From Novosphingobium sp. (GTDB taxonomy: Bacteria; Pseudomonadota; Alphaproteobacteria; Sphingomonadales; Sphingomonadaceae), in the NCBI RefSeq assembly GCF_039595395.1, contig NZ_JBCNLP010000001.1, forward strand, positions 2,790,001 to 2,854,000: a DNA stretch of 64,000 nt. The letters run 5' to 3'. Under the pieces are notes generated by a model. That model did no database searches. It worked only from the letters and a program-made list of their open reading frames with translations, and had not been told where the DNA came from. Numbering within the stretch: the first letter of the stretch is position 1; each line of letters opens with the position of its first letter. This document shows positions 55,021 to 63,741 of this stretch, piece by piece. Position numbers and translations under genes: made by a program.

Positions 55021-55803
55021 ATGAACGCGTCCTCGCTCGATCCCTCCGGGGAAGCTGCCCCCGGCCCCGCCGCCGGCCAAACCTCGCAGGCCGCAGGCCA
55101 TACCATCGCGCTGGTCGATGACGACCGCAACATTCTGGCCAGCGTCTCGATCGGGCTTCAGGCCGAGGGTTTCGCCACCCGCGTCTATGCCGACGGCACC
55201 AGCGCTTTGAAGGCCCTGCTCGACAATCCGCCCGATCTGGCGGTGGTCGATATCAAGATGCCGCGCATGGACGGGCTGGAACTGCTGCAGCGCCTGCGCG
55301 AGACCAGCGCCCTGCCCGTCATCTTCCTCACCAGCAAGGATGAGGAGCCCGATGAGGCGCTGGGCCTGGCCATGGGCGCCGACGACTACATCACCAAGCC
55401 CTTCAGCCAGCGCCTGCTGGTGGCGCGCATCCGCGCCATCCTGCGCCGTCTGGACGCGCGCCGCGCCGCCCCCGCCCCCAGCGGAGAGCCCGCGCCCGAC
55501 ATCATCCATCGCGGCCGCCTCGCCATGGACCCGGCCCGCCACGAGGTGACGTGGAACGAGCAGCCCGTTTCCCTCACCGTCACCGAATTCCTGATCCTCG
55601 AGGCCCTCGCCAGCCGTCCTGGCGTGATCCGCAGCCGCAACCAGTTGATGGACGCGGCCTACAGCGACGACATCTATGTCGATGATCGCACCATCGATTC
55701 GCATATCAAGCGCCTGCGCCGCAAGTTCCGTCAGGCCGACCCGACCTTCAGCGCGATCGAGACGCTGTATGGCGCGGGCTATTCCTTTGCCGAAACCGGA
55801 TAG
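55021..55803 (+). CDS. chvI: ChvI-type response regulator
   Basis: An OmpR-family response regulator (260 aa) controlling envelope and acid stress genes. Receiver near residues 27-140 with acidic pocket LVDDDRN, phospho-Asp77 in VVDIKMPRMDG and Lys in ITKPFS; winged helix at ~165-258 with DDRTIDSHIKRLRRKFR. The extra ~25-residue Ala/Pro N-terminus may be an upstream start artefact. Separated from chvG by 12 bp. The 225-bp gap to pckA holds no gene and no clear operator that I can name. Confidence 0.93.
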   Translation: MNASSLDPSGEAAPGPAAGQTSQAAGHTIALVDDDRNILASVSIGLQAEGFATRVYADGTSALKALLDNPPDLAVVDIKMPRMDGLELLQRLRETSALPVIFLTSKDEEPDEALGLAMGADDYITKPFSQRLLVARIRAILRRLDARRAAPAPSGEPAPDIIHRGRLAMDPARHEVTWNEQPVSLTVTEFLILEALASRPGVIRSRNQLMDAAYSDDIYVDDRTIDSHIKRLRRKFRQADPTFSAIETLYGAGYSFAETG

Positions 55804-55815
55804 CGCCCAAAGCTG

Positions 55816-57453
55816 ATGGCCAAATCCCGCAAAACCGCGCAGGAGCGCAAGCGCTGGGCCAGCGTCATCGCGCCGCTGTCCTCGCGCATGAAGATCAGGG
55901 GCGTGTCGCTGACGGCGCGCATTCTGGCGGTCAATGTCATCGTGCTGGCGCTGATGGCCTTCAGCCTGCTGTTCCTCGACAACTACCGCAACCAGATGCT
56001 GGCCGAGCGCTTCAAGCGCGCCCGCGTCGAGGCCGAGATCGCCGCCGCCGTCATGGCCCAGTCGCCCGGCTCAGCGCGGCCCAAGGTGCTGGCCACGATC
56101 GGCACGCATCAGCAGATGCGGCTGCGGCTCTATGCGCCCGACGGCCATCTGGCGGCGGACAGCTTTGCCCTCGCCCCGCCCTCCTTCAGCCTGGCCGATC
56201 CGCGCAGCCAGCCCTGGACGATGAAGGCCGCGCGCACGCTCGACCGCATGATGGATGCCGCGCTGCTGGCCCCGCCCGTGCCGCGCTATGACGAGCCGCC
56301 GCCGCCCGCCAACCCCAAGGATGCCGCCGGCCTCTGGCCCGAGGTGATGGAGGCGCGCGCGCAGGAAGGCTCCACCGTGCGTGAGCGCTATGCGCCCGAC
56401 CGCACCCCGATCATCAACGCCGCCACGCCGCTGGGCACGCGCGGCGCGGTGCTGCTCACCACCCGCCCGGCGCCCGATGTGACGCAAGCGGTGCGCGACG
56501 CGCGCCAGACTCTGGCCATCGTGGTGCTGGCCGCGCTGCTGACCACCGTGTTCCTCTCGCTGTTTCTGGCGCGCACCATCGTCCAGCCCCTGCGCGTGCT
56601 GATGCGCGCGGCGGTGCGGGTGAGGCTGGGCCGCGACCGCACCGTCATCGTCCCCCGCCTGCCCGAGCGCGGCGACGAGATCGGCCTGATGGCCCGCGCC
56701 ATCGCCGATATGACCGAGGCCCTGCGCCAGCGCATCGACGGCGTGGAGGCCTTCGCCGCCGATGTCGCGCATGAGATCAAGAACCCGCTGGCCTCCTTGC
56801 GCAGCGCGCTCGATACGCTGGACAAGGTGGGCGATGGCGATCTGCGCCGCCAGCTCCACGCGATTGCCGCGCATGATGTGCAGCGCATCGACCGGCTGGT
56901 GACCGAGATCGCCTATGCCAGCCGCATCGATGCCGAACTGTCGCGCACCACCTTCGATGTCGTCGACCTGCTGGCGCTGGCCACGGCGCTGGCCGGTGAG
57001 CGCGAAAGGCGCGGGGTCAACCGCGATTGCGTGGTCGTGGTGACGCATGAGGGCAGCACGCCTCCGGTGGTCGAGGGCGACGCGGCAAGGCTGGAACGGG
57101 TGTTTGAAAATCTGATCGACAATGCGGTGTCCTTCTCGCCGCCCGGCGGGACGATCACCGTGGCGCTGGCCAATCACGGCCTCTATGTGTCCTGCGATGT
57201 GACCGACGAGGGGCCGGGCATCCCGGCCTCCGCGCGGGAACGTGTGTTCGAGCGCTTCCACTCGCTGCGCCCGGCCGGCGAGGATTTCGGCAGCCATTCG
57301 GGGCTGGGACTGGCCATCGCGCGCACCATCATCGTGGCGCATGACGGGCAGTTGCATGCGCGCGATCCGCTGGAAGGGCCGCCGCAGAACGGGCGCGGCG
57401 CAAGGCTGGTGTTCGAACTGCCCTCCTGGCATCCGGCCCAGGTGGCGTCATGA
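55816..57453 (+). CDS. chvG: ChvG-type sensor histidine kinase
   Basis: The partner kinase of ChvI (545 aa). TM1 at residues ~33-54, a periplasmic domain of about 180 residues with the usual Pro-rich segment (DEPPPPANPKDA), TM2 at ~233-253, HAMP, then HisKA with phospho-His319 in ADVAHEIKNPLASLRSALD, and HATPase_c with ENLIDNAVSFS, DEGPGI and GLGLAIARTI. Overlaps hprK by 4 bp (ATGA). Confidence 0.94.
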   Translation: MAKSRKTAQERKRWASVIAPLSSRMKIRGVSLTARILAVNVIVLALMAFSLLFLDNYRNQMLAERFKRARVEAEIAAAVMAQSPGSARPKVLATIGTHQQMRLRLYAPDGHLAADSFALAPPSFSLADPRSQPWTMKAARTLDRMMDAALLAPPVPRYDEPPPPANPKDAAGLWPEVMEARAQEGSTVRERYAPDRTPIINAATPLGTRGAVLLTTRPAPDVTQAVRDARQTLAIVVLAALLTTVFLSLFLARTIVQPLRVLMRAAVRVRLGRDRTVIVPRLPERGDEIGLMARAIADMTEALRQRIDGVEAFAADVAHEIKNPLASLRSALDTLDKVGDGDLRRQLHAIAAHDVQRIDRLVTEIAYASRIDAELSRTTFDVVDLLALATALAGERERRGVNRDCVVVVTHEGSTPPVVEGDAARLERVFENLIDNAVSFSPPGGTITVALANHGLYVSCDVTDEGPGIPASARERVFERFHSLRPAGEDFGSHSGLGLAIARTIIVAHDGQLHARDPLEGPPQNGRGARLVFELPSWHPAQVAS

Positions 57454-57884
57454 TGTTGCTCCGACAATTGACCTGCGTGGCGATCGGCGGGCGCGCCGTG
57501 CTGATCGATGGCAGCAGCGGCAGCGGGAAATCCAGCCTCGCCCTCGCCTTGATCGACCGGGGCGCCGCGCTGGTGGGCGACGATGGCGTGGCGCTGCGCG
57601 TTGAAAGCGGCGTGCTGCTGGCCTCCCCGGTCCCGGCCACGCGCGGCTTGATCGAGGTGCGCGGCGTGGGTCTGATGCCCATGGCGGCGGTGGAGAATAT
57701 GCCGGTGGCGCTGCTGATCCGCCTGACGCACGACGCGCCGCGCTATGTCGAAACACCGAGGCATGAGGATATTCTGGGCGTCGATCTGCCGCTGCTGGAG
57801 CTTTATCCCGACAGTCCGGTGTTAGCGCTAAGAGCCACCATCGCGCTCGATGTTCACGGGTTGCCGGTGGCGCCGCTGTCCTGA
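57450..57884 (+). CDS. hprK: HPr kinase/phosphorylase, truncated alphaproteobacterial form
   Basis: A 144-aa protein equal to the C-terminal kinase domain of HprK, which phosphorylates HPr on serine. P-loop LIDGSSGSGKSSLALALIDR at residues ~19-38, then LVGDDGVALRV and LIEVRGVGLM (the HprK signature). The N-terminal domain of Firmicute HprK is absent, as is normal here. The C-terminal helix is short. It sits between chvG and rapZ, with HPr 1.5 kb downstream. Confidence 0.92.
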   Translation: MMLLRQLTCVAIGGRAVLIDGSSGSGKSSLALALIDRGAALVGDDGVALRVESGVLLASPVPATRGLIEVRGVGLMPMAAVENMPVALLIRLTHDAPRYVETPRHEDILGVDLPLLELYPDSPVLALRATIALDVHGLPVAPLS

Positions 57885-57945
57885 AGGTCGGATCGGGGCG
57901 CTTGCCCCTTTCCTTTTGCCCCTCTTGGGCGCAAAAAGCCCGGAT

Positions 57946-58920
57946 ATGTCCGACGAATCTGCCTCGACTCCGGCGTCCCCCGCCCCGGAGCCTGTTTCTG
58001 CCGACAGCGGGAAACGCCAGCGCATCATGCTGGTGACCGGCATGCTGGGCGCAGGCAAGACCACCGCCCTGCGCGTGCTGGAGGATCTGGGCTGGGAAAC
58101 CATCGACAATTTCCCCATCCGCCTGCTCGAAAGGCTGATCGATTCGCCCGAGCATGGCGCGGATCTTGGCGAACATCATGGTCCTCTGGCCATCGGCTTC
58201 GATTCGCGCACCCGCGGTTTCAACCCGCATGAGGTGATCGAACTGGTCAAACGCCTGACCAGACGCGGCGATCTGGCGCTGACGACGCTCTATCTCGACT
58301 GCGGCGGGGCCGAGCTGGAACGCCGTTACAACGAGACGCGCCGCCGCCATCCGCTGGCCAATGACATGCCCGCCGCCTCCGGCATCGCCGCCGAGCGCGA
58401 GCTGATGGAGCCGCTGCGCCGCTGGGCCGATCTGGTGATCAACACCACGCAATTCGCCGCGAATCAGTTGCAACAGGCCATGCGCGAGCAATTCGCCCCC
58501 GCTGCAGGCCCCGATCTGACGATTTCGGTGAGCAGTTTCGGCTTTTCGCGCGGCATGCCTCCCGTTGCCGATTTCGTCTTCGACATGCGTTTTCTCAACA
58601 ATCCGCATTGGGACAAGGACCTGCGCCCGATGACCGGCAAGGACGCCCCGATCGCCGAATTCATCCGCCAGGACCCGGCCTTCGAGGACGCTTTTGCACG
58701 GATTCGCGACCTGCTGCTGGCAGTTCTCCCCCGTTTTCAGGCGCAGGGAAAAGCCTATGTTCACATCGCTTTCGGCTGCACCGGGGGGCGTCATCGCAGT
58801 GTCTTCATGGCCGAACAGATCGGCATGGCCTTGCGCAACCACGGATTTTCACCCACAATGCTGCACCGCAACCTGCAATCGCGTGCGGCCGACCTCGTAG
58901 AAGGGGCCGCCAGCCGATGA
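57946..58920 (+). CDS. rapZ: RapZ nucleotide-binding protein
   Basis: A 324-aa RapZ/YvcJ family protein: Walker A TGMLGAGKTTALRVLEDLGW near residue 30, IDNFPIRLL, GFDSRTRGF, and the C-terminal FGCTGGRHRSVFMAEQIG. RapZ in enterics guides RNase E to the GlmZ RNA; the YvcJ line binds GTP. Its role in alphaproteobacteria is uncertain but it keeps company with PTS genes. The first ~20 residues are a Ser/Pro-rich extension. No clear ribosome site. Confidence 0.93.
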   Translation: MSDESASTPASPAPEPVSADSGKRQRIMLVTGMLGAGKTTALRVLEDLGWETIDNFPIRLLERLIDSPEHGADLGEHHGPLAIGFDSRTRGFNPHEVIELVKRLTRRGDLALTTLYLDCGGAELERRYNETRRRHPLANDMPAASGIAAERELMEPLRRWADLVINTTQFAANQLQQAMREQFAPAAGPDLTISVSSFGFSRGMPPVADFVFDMRFLNNPHWDKDLRPMTGKDAPIAEFIRQDPAFEDAFARIRDLLLAVLPRFQAQGKAYVHIAFGCTGGRHRSVFMAEQIGMALRNHGFSPTMLHRNLQSRAADLVEGAASR

Positions 58921-58993
58921 CAGTTTGCATGTTCACCAGACCACGGGGGGTCAACGCGATGGTCGGGAACTCAATTCGGAGCGCAATTCCCGC

Positions 58994-59398
58994 ATGATCG
59001 GTATGATCCTTGTCACTCACGGCAAACTCGCCGAAGAATTCGTGCATGCGATGGAGCATGTCGTCGGACGGCAGGAGGCCATTGCGACGGTCTGCATCGG
59101 GCCCAACGATGACGTCGAGAAGCGCCGCCGCGAAATCGCCGAGGCGATCCAGCAGGTCGATGCGGGCGACGGTGCCATCATCCTGACCGATCTGTTCGGC
59201 GGCACGCCCAGCAATCTGGCGATCTCGCTGATGCAGGCGGGCCGGGTCGAGGTGATCGCGGGCATCAACCTGCCCATGCTGATACGCCTTGCCGGGGCGC
59301 GAAAATCCGCCAATGTGCTGGGGGCCGTGGTCGCCGCGCGCGATGCGGGCCGCAACTATATTACCATCGCGTCCGAATTTCTGGGTCAGGACGCCTAA
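58994..59398 (+). CDS. PTS EIIA component, mannose family
   Basis: A 134-aa EIIA-Man type protein that takes phosphate from HPr. Phospho-His9 in MIGMILVTHGKLAEEF; DLFGGTPSNLAISLMQ and VIAGINLPMLIRLAGARK are the family core. No EIIB/EIIC transporter parts are nearby, so it belongs to a regulatory rather than transporting PTS. The ATG at 58994 is used; the upstream TTG-initiated frame is unlikely. Confidence 0.93.
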   Translation: MIGMILVTHGKLAEEFVHAMEHVVGRQEAIATVCIGPNDDVEKRRREIAEAIQQVDAGDGAIILTDLFGGTPSNLAISLMQAGRVEVIAGINLPMLIRLAGARKSANVLGAVVAARDAGRNYITIASEFLGQDA

Positions 59399-59424
59399 AA
59401 CAACAACACGGCAGGGTGAAACGC

Positions 59425-59703
59425 ATGGGAGAAGCACGGGAAACCGTCGAAATTGTCAACGCCAAGGGCCTGCATGCGCGGGCCAGCGCGAAATTCGTCA
59501 ATATGGTCGCCATGCTCCCCGAGGGGCTGGACGTGAAGGTGTCGAAAGAGGGCGCGGAGGCCGGTGGCGGCTCGATCCTGGGCCTGATGATGCTGGGCGC
59601 CGCGCGCGGCGACAGCGTGGACATCATCGTCAAGGGCGAAGAGGCCGAAGTGGCCCTGTCGCGCCTTGCGGGTCTGGTGAAAGACGGTTTCGGGGAAGAC
59701 TGA
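59425..59703 (+). CDS. ptsH: HPr phosphocarrier protein
   Basis: A 92-aa HPr. Phospho-His17 in NAKGLHARASAKFVN and regulatory Ser50 in EAGGGSILGLMMLGA, the target of HprK. ATG at 59425 has a GCAGGG ribosome site 8 bp upstream. Last gene of chvI-chvG-hprK-rapZ-EIIA-HPr. Confidence 0.95.
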   Translation: MGEARETVEIVNAKGLHARASAKFVNMVAMLPEGLDVKVSKEGAEAGGGSILGLMMLGAARGDSVDIIVKGEEAEVALSRLAGLVKDGFGED

Positions 59704-59751
59704 AGCCTCTGTTTGACGTTTGACAGGGCATAAATCGGCGGCGTGTTGCTG

Positions 59752-59861
59752 TCGCACTGCTTTTGCGAAAAGCCGGTTCCCACTTTTTCGCGCGATGCGC
59801 ATTTCGATGATCGCACCGCTTTTGCGAAAAACCGGTTCCCACTTTTTCGCGCGATGCTCTA
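59752..59861. repeat. Short palindromic repeat with GTGGGAACCGG core, two tandem copies
   Basis: Two copies (about 59752-59800 and 59812-59857) of the element seen at 12.03 kb, inverted relative to it. Each contains GCTTTTGCGAAAA, then CCGGTTCCCACTTTTTCGC and GCGATGC. The copies are about 60 bp apart and lie between ptsH and the trmH-family gene. Confidence 0.75.
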
Positions 59862-59901
59862 TGGGCGGGGTTTCCCTTTTCTCACAGGCTGACACCCGCC
59901 C

Positions 59902-60705
59902 ATGCGCCGCACGATCACCGGCTTCTCCAACCCCACGGTCAAGTTCCTCAAGAGCCTGCGCGACAAGAAGCATCGCCGCCGCGAGGGCAAATTCCTGACC
60001 GAGGGCCTGCGCCTGCTGACCGACGCCCGCGAGATGGGCCGCCTGCCCGAAATGCTGATCATGGCCGAGGGTCGCGACCCGCACCCCCTGCTGGAGCAGC
60101 TTGAGAACGATGTGCTGGCAGCCGGCGGCGATGTGGTGGAAACCAGCGAGGACATCCTCAGCAAGATCACCGGCAAGGACAACCCGCAGGCCGTCTGCGG
60201 CGTCTTCCCGGAATTCGACACCAGCCTCGCCGGGCTGGACCGCAATGCCGCGCCGCTCTGGCTGGTGGCGCATGCGATGCGCGACCCCGGCAATCTGGGC
60301 ACGATGCTGCGCACCGGCGATGCCGTGGGCGCGGGGGGCCTGATCCTGATCGACGACTGCGTGGACCCGTTCAGCGTGGAAGCCGTGCGCGCCAGCATGG
60401 GCGCGGTGTTCACGCAGCGCATCGTTCAGGCCCGCTGGGAAGAGTTCCTGCCCTGGCTGCGCGGCGACGAAGGCCAGTTGGTGGCGGCCTCTTTGCGTGA
60501 GGCCGTGCCCTATCGCGGGGCGCCTTACGCCGGGCCTTGTTTTATCATGGTCGGCAATGAGTCGCGCGGCCTGCCCGAGGATTACGAAATGGCCTGCGAC
60601 CTGCGCGTGACGATGCCGATGAAGGGACGCGCGGACAGTCTGAACGCCGCGGTGGCCGGGGCCGTGTTGGCCTATGAGGTTTTGGCGGGGCTGGAAGGGA
60701 AGTAA
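59902..60705 (+). CDS. TrmH/SpoU-family RNA methyltransferase
   Basis: A 267-aa SPOUT enzyme that methylates 2'-O-ribose of tRNA or rRNA. N-terminal substrate-binding domain (SNPTVKFLKSLRDKKHRRRE); catalytic motifs AMRDPGNLGTMLRTGDAVGA (motif 1), FIMVGNESRGLPEDYE (motif 2) and GRADSLNAAVAGAVLAYE (motif 3). The exact target nucleotide is unknown. It ends 8 bp before repeat copy I. Confidence 0.92.
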   Translation: MRRTITGFSNPTVKFLKSLRDKKHRRREGKFLTEGLRLLTDAREMGRLPEMLIMAEGRDPHPLLEQLENDVLAAGGDVVETSEDILSKITGKDNPQAVCGVFPEFDTSLAGLDRNAAPLWLVAHAMRDPGNLGTMLRTGDAVGAGGLILIDDCVDPFSVEAVRASMGAVFTQRIVQARWEEFLPWLRGDEGQLVAASLREAVPYRGAPYAGPCFIMVGNESRGLPEDYEMACDLRVTMPMKGRADSLNAAVAGAVLAYEVLAGLEGK

Positions 60706-60713
60706 GAAGGAAA

Positions 60714-60949
60714 TGCGAGGGGGTTACCCCCTCGCGCTCCCATGACGTCTTCCGGCGACAGGGCAGTGGCGCCGAAATGAAGCGCCCCGCCTCTCCACCG
60801 GCGCAACGAAAAGGCGCCGCAGGCAGAAGCCCCGGCGCCTTACGCTGATCCAGAATTTTAAAGCCTGCGGCGCTGCAAACTCAGCTCAACGCAGAACCCG
60901 AAGCGCAACGCAGACATTCATGGGAGCGCGAGGGTGTAACACCCTCGCA
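60714..60949. repeat. BIME-like hairpin-ended intergenic repeat, copy I
   Basis: A 236-bp copy between convergent stops of the trmH-family gene (8 bp) and rmuC (13 bp). GG-type left hairpin, CATGACGTCTTCCGGCGACA arm, GGCGCCGCAGGC / GCCTGCGGCGC, AAGCGCAACGCAGACATTCA arm, TG-type right hairpin followed by ATTTCTCTTTC. Same orientation as copies A and C. Confidence 0.9.
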
Positions 60950-60962
60950 TTTCTCTTTCTTC

Positions 60963-62387
60963 CTAAACCCCTGCCTCTTCTCCCGGCAAAGGCAGCGCGG
61001 CCACATCCCCATAACGCGGCGCGGCTTCGACCAGAGGCACATCCTCGACCTCGCGCTTGCCGATCTCGATATGCTTGTCGCGCAGACGGCGCCCGGCGGA
61101 GAGCACGTTCCGCTCGAAACTACCGACGAATTTGTTGTAGTTCTCCACAGCGCTGGTCAAGCCGCCGCCCATGCGCTTCAAATGCTCTGCCGCGACAGCA
61201 AGACGGTCATAGAGTTCGCCGCCCATGCGGCCGATCTCCTTGGCCTCCTTCGCCAGACCATCCTGACGCCAGACCTGTGCCACGGTGCGGCAGATCGCGA
61301 CCAGATTGGTCGGGCTGGCCAGCAGCACGCGGCGATCGAAGGCAAAGTTCCAGATGTCGGGGTCGTATTCCAGTGCGGCGGCAATGAAATGCTCGCCGGG
61401 GACAAACATCAGGACGTAATCCGGCGCGTCCTCGAACTGGCTCTGGTAGCTTTTGCTGGCCAGTGTCTGGATATGGTTGCGCATCGAGGCGGCGTGGCCC
61501 TTCAGCGCCAGCTCGCGCAGCGCGTCATCGCTGGCCTCGAAGGCTTCCTGATAGGCGTTGAGCGAGACCTTGGCGTCGATCACCAGCTTCTTCTGGCCGG
61601 GGATGGTGACGATGGCGTCGGGGCGCAGGCGGCCTTCTTCCGTGTTGACCGAATGCTCGGTAACGAAATCGGTGTGTTCGGACAGGCCGCATTGCTCCAG
61701 CACATTGCGGAGCTGCTGCTCGCCCCAGCGGCCCCGCGCCTTGGGCGCATTGCGCAGCGAGTTGCCGAGACGGGCGGCTTCCTCGCGCACCTTTTCTTGG
61801 CCCGCACGCAGCAGGTCGATCTGGCCCAGCAGCTGGCCAAAGGCATCGACGCGGCGGGTTTCCAGCGCCTGCACCTGCTCTTCATAGGCCTTCAGGCGGG
61901 CACCAACCGGCGCCAGAACGGCACTCATCCGCTCGGCGCTGGTCTTTTCGCTTTCGGTAAAGCGGGCCTCGGCGCGGTTCAAAAACGCTTCCTGCGCCTG
62001 AGCCAGCACACGGGCGCCAGAGGCCTCGAACTGCTGGCGCAGCGCGTCCTGCGCTTCGAGTAGCAGGCGCTTCTGTTCCTCGAAATGGGTGGCATTGGCG
62101 CGCAAGGTCGCCACTTCGCCCTGCGCGTCCAGCAGCAGCGCGCGGGCCTGCTCCACCTGGCCCGCCAGCGCATCGGCGCGAGATGCGCGCTCACTAGCGG
62201 CGGCAAGATCGGTGATGGCGCTGCGAAATTTACCATCGAGCACGGCAAAGGCCTGCTCTCGCTCGGCCACAACCTTGTCCCGCTCGGCAAGCCGCGCTTT
62301 CCAGTCGGCCAAGGGGCGCTGGCCGAAAAACCAGCCCAGTCCAAGGCCCACGACAAGGGCAACAATCGCGACAACAGCCGGTTCCAC
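60963..62387 (-). CDS. rmuC: DNA recombination protein RmuC
   Basis: A 474-aa protein: one N-terminal membrane helix (VVAIVALVVGLGLGWFFG), a long coiled coil over residues ~25-190, then the nuclease-like RmuC domain (GRWGEQQLRNVLEQCGL, VIDAKVSLNAY, YVLMFVPGEHFI). RmuC limits inversions between short repeats, here notable given the many repeats. Starts with GTG at 62387 behind GGAG; a nearer ATG runs into a stop. A GAAC-N7-GAAC box lies 15 bp upstream. Confidence 0.93.
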   Translation of the reverse strand: MEPAVVAIVALVVGLGLGWFFGQRPLADWKARLAERDKVVAEREQAFAVLDGKFRSAITDLAAASERASRADALAGQVEQARALLLDAQGEVATLRANATHFEEQKRLLLEAQDALRQQFEASGARVLAQAQEAFLNRAEARFTESEKTSAERMSAVLAPVGARLKAYEEQVQALETRRVDAFGQLLGQIDLLRAGQEKVREEAARLGNSLRNAPKARGRWGEQQLRNVLEQCGLSEHTDFVTEHSVNTEEGRLRPDAIVTIPGQKKLVIDAKVSLNAYQEAFEASDDALRELALKGHAASMRNHIQTLASKSYQSQFEDAPDYVLMFVPGEHFIAAALEYDPDIWNFAFDRRVLLASPTNLVAICRTVAQVWRQDGLAKEAKEIGRMGGELYDRLAVAAEHLKRMGGGLTSAVENYNKFVGSFERNVLSAGRRLRDKHIEIGKREVEDVPLVEAAPRYGDVAALPLPGEEAGV

Positions 62388-62401
62388 GCTTCACTCCATC
62401 A

Positions 62402-62416
62402 GAACGAAGCGTGAAC
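62402..62416 (-). promoter_or_regulatory. Candidate LexA (SOS) box upstream of rmuC
   Basis: On the minus strand GTTC-ACGCTTC-GTTC, an exact GTTC-N7-GTTC alphaproteobacterial LexA operator, ends 15 bp before the rmuC GTG. It fits a DNA-repair gene. It overlaps the likely ribosome-site region, so LexA would block transcription near the start. Confidence 0.55.
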
Positions 62417-62438
62417 CTAGGCCCCTATCGCAAAAGGA

Positions 62439-63008
62439 TCAAGCCGCCTTGCGCGCCTTTTCCAGCTTCTTGAGCGCCATCTGGCGCTTCAGGCGCGAGA
62501 GGTGATCGATAAAGAGGATGCCCTCAAGGTGATCGATCTCATGCTGGATGCAGGTGGCCATCAGGCCTTCCAGATCCTGCTCATGCACCGTGCCGTCCAG
62601 ATCCTGCCAGCGCAGGCGGCAGGTGGCGGGGCGCTCCACATCGGCGAAGATGTCGGGCACCGAGAGGCAGCCCTCCTGATAGACCGACAGTTCCTCCGAA
62701 GGGTTGAGAATCTCCGGATTGATGAAGATGTGCGGCTCTTTCTTGAGCGGGCGATGGGTATGCTCATGGCCGCCGTGCGAAGTGCAGACCTCGGGCTCGG
62801 CATCCATGTCTTCGGGCTGCAGGTCGACCACCACCACGCGCAGCGGCACGCCCACCTGAATGGCGGCAAGGCCGATGCCCGGCGCATCATACATCGTCTC
62901 GAACATGTCATCGACGAGCGTTTTCAGCTCATCATCGAACACGGTGACGGGGGCGGAAATCTGCTTCAGTTGCGCATCGGGCGCTTCAAGGATCGGTCGG
63001 ATAGCCAT
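62439..63008 (-). CDS. def: Peptide deformylase
   Basis: Removes the formyl group from new proteins (189 aa). Motif 1 GIGLAAIQVG near residue 46, motif 2 EGCLSVPDIFADVERP (Cys metal ligand), motif 3 CIQHEIDHLEGILFID (HExxH ligands). A small His/Glu-rich insert (SHGGHEHTHRPLKK) sits between motifs 1 and 2. ATG 63008 (MAIRPILEAPDAQLK) fits the family. It is 83 bp from recR; fmt is close by, a usual pairing. Confidence 0.96.
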   Translation of the reverse strand: MAIRPILEAPDAQLKQISAPVTVFDDELKTLVDDMFETMYDAPGIGLAAIQVGVPLRVVVVDLQPEDMDAEPEVCTSHGGHEHTHRPLKKEPHIFINPEILNPSEELSVYQEGCLSVPDIFADVERPATCRLRWQDLDGTVHEQDLEGLMATCIQHEIDHLEGILFIDHLSRLKRQMALKKLEKARKAA

Positions 63009-63091
63009 ACTGCGCCAGATAATCCCGCCTGCCCCCGCGCGCAAGGCCGCCAGCCGCCAAATTTAGCGATTTTGATAAGCGCCCGAAACGA

Positions 63092-63688
63092 TCAGGCAAC
63101 GGGGCGCCTTGCCCGCAAGGCCTGAGCCAGCGTCCCTTCATCGAGATAATCGAGTTCACCGCCCACCGGCAGGCCATGGGCCAGCTGGGTGACCCGCACC
63201 GGCATGTTCTCAAGCCTTTCAGCGATATAATGGGCGGTGGTCTGGCCCTCCAGCGTGGCATTCATCGCCAAAACCACCTCATCCACGCCGCCGCCCTCCA
63301 CGCGGGACAGCAGGGGAGCAATCGCCAGATCCTCGGGCGCCACCCCGTCCAGCGCCGACAAACGCCCGCCCAGCACATGATAGCGCCCGGTGAACAGCCG
63401 CGCCCGGTCCAGCGCCCAGAGGTCCGCCACCTCCTCCACCACGCAGATCTGGCGCGCGTCGCGGCGCGGATCGGCGCAGATCGCGCAGGGGCTGGCGGTG
63501 TCCACATTGCCGCAGACCTCGCATTCGGTCAGCCGCTGGCTCAGCGCGTCCAGCGCGTCGATCAGCGCGGGCAGCGCGGTTTCGCGCCGCTTGATCAGCC
63601 ACAGCACGGCACGCCGCGCGCTGCGTGGGCCCAGTCCGGGCAGGCGGGAAAGCGCGCCGGCCAATGTCTCGATCTCTTGCGATGCCAT
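63092..63688 (-). CDS. recR: Recombination protein RecR
   Basis: Works with RecF/RecO to load RecA on gapped DNA (198 aa). Helix-hairpin-helix LSRLPGLGPRSARRAVLW, a zinc finger of four cysteines (CEVCGNVDTASPCAICAD), and the Toprim domain ICVVEEVADLWALDR with the GGRLSALDGVAPEDL motif. ATG 63688 (MASQEIETLAGAL) is used. It is divergent from fmt with 53 bp between starts. Confidence 0.95.
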   Translation of the reverse strand: MASQEIETLAGALSRLPGLGPRSARRAVLWLIKRRETALPALIDALDALSQRLTECEVCGNVDTASPCAICADPRRDARQICVVEEVADLWALDRARLFTGRYHVLGGRLSALDGVAPEDLAIAPLLSRVEGGGVDEVVLAMNATLEGQTTAHYIAERLENMPVRVTQLAHGLPVGGELDYLDEGTLAQALRARRPVA

Positions 63689-63741
63689 GCCGCCCCAGAT
63701 AGGGCAGCCGCACCAAAACCGAAAGACGCTCGAGACCACCT

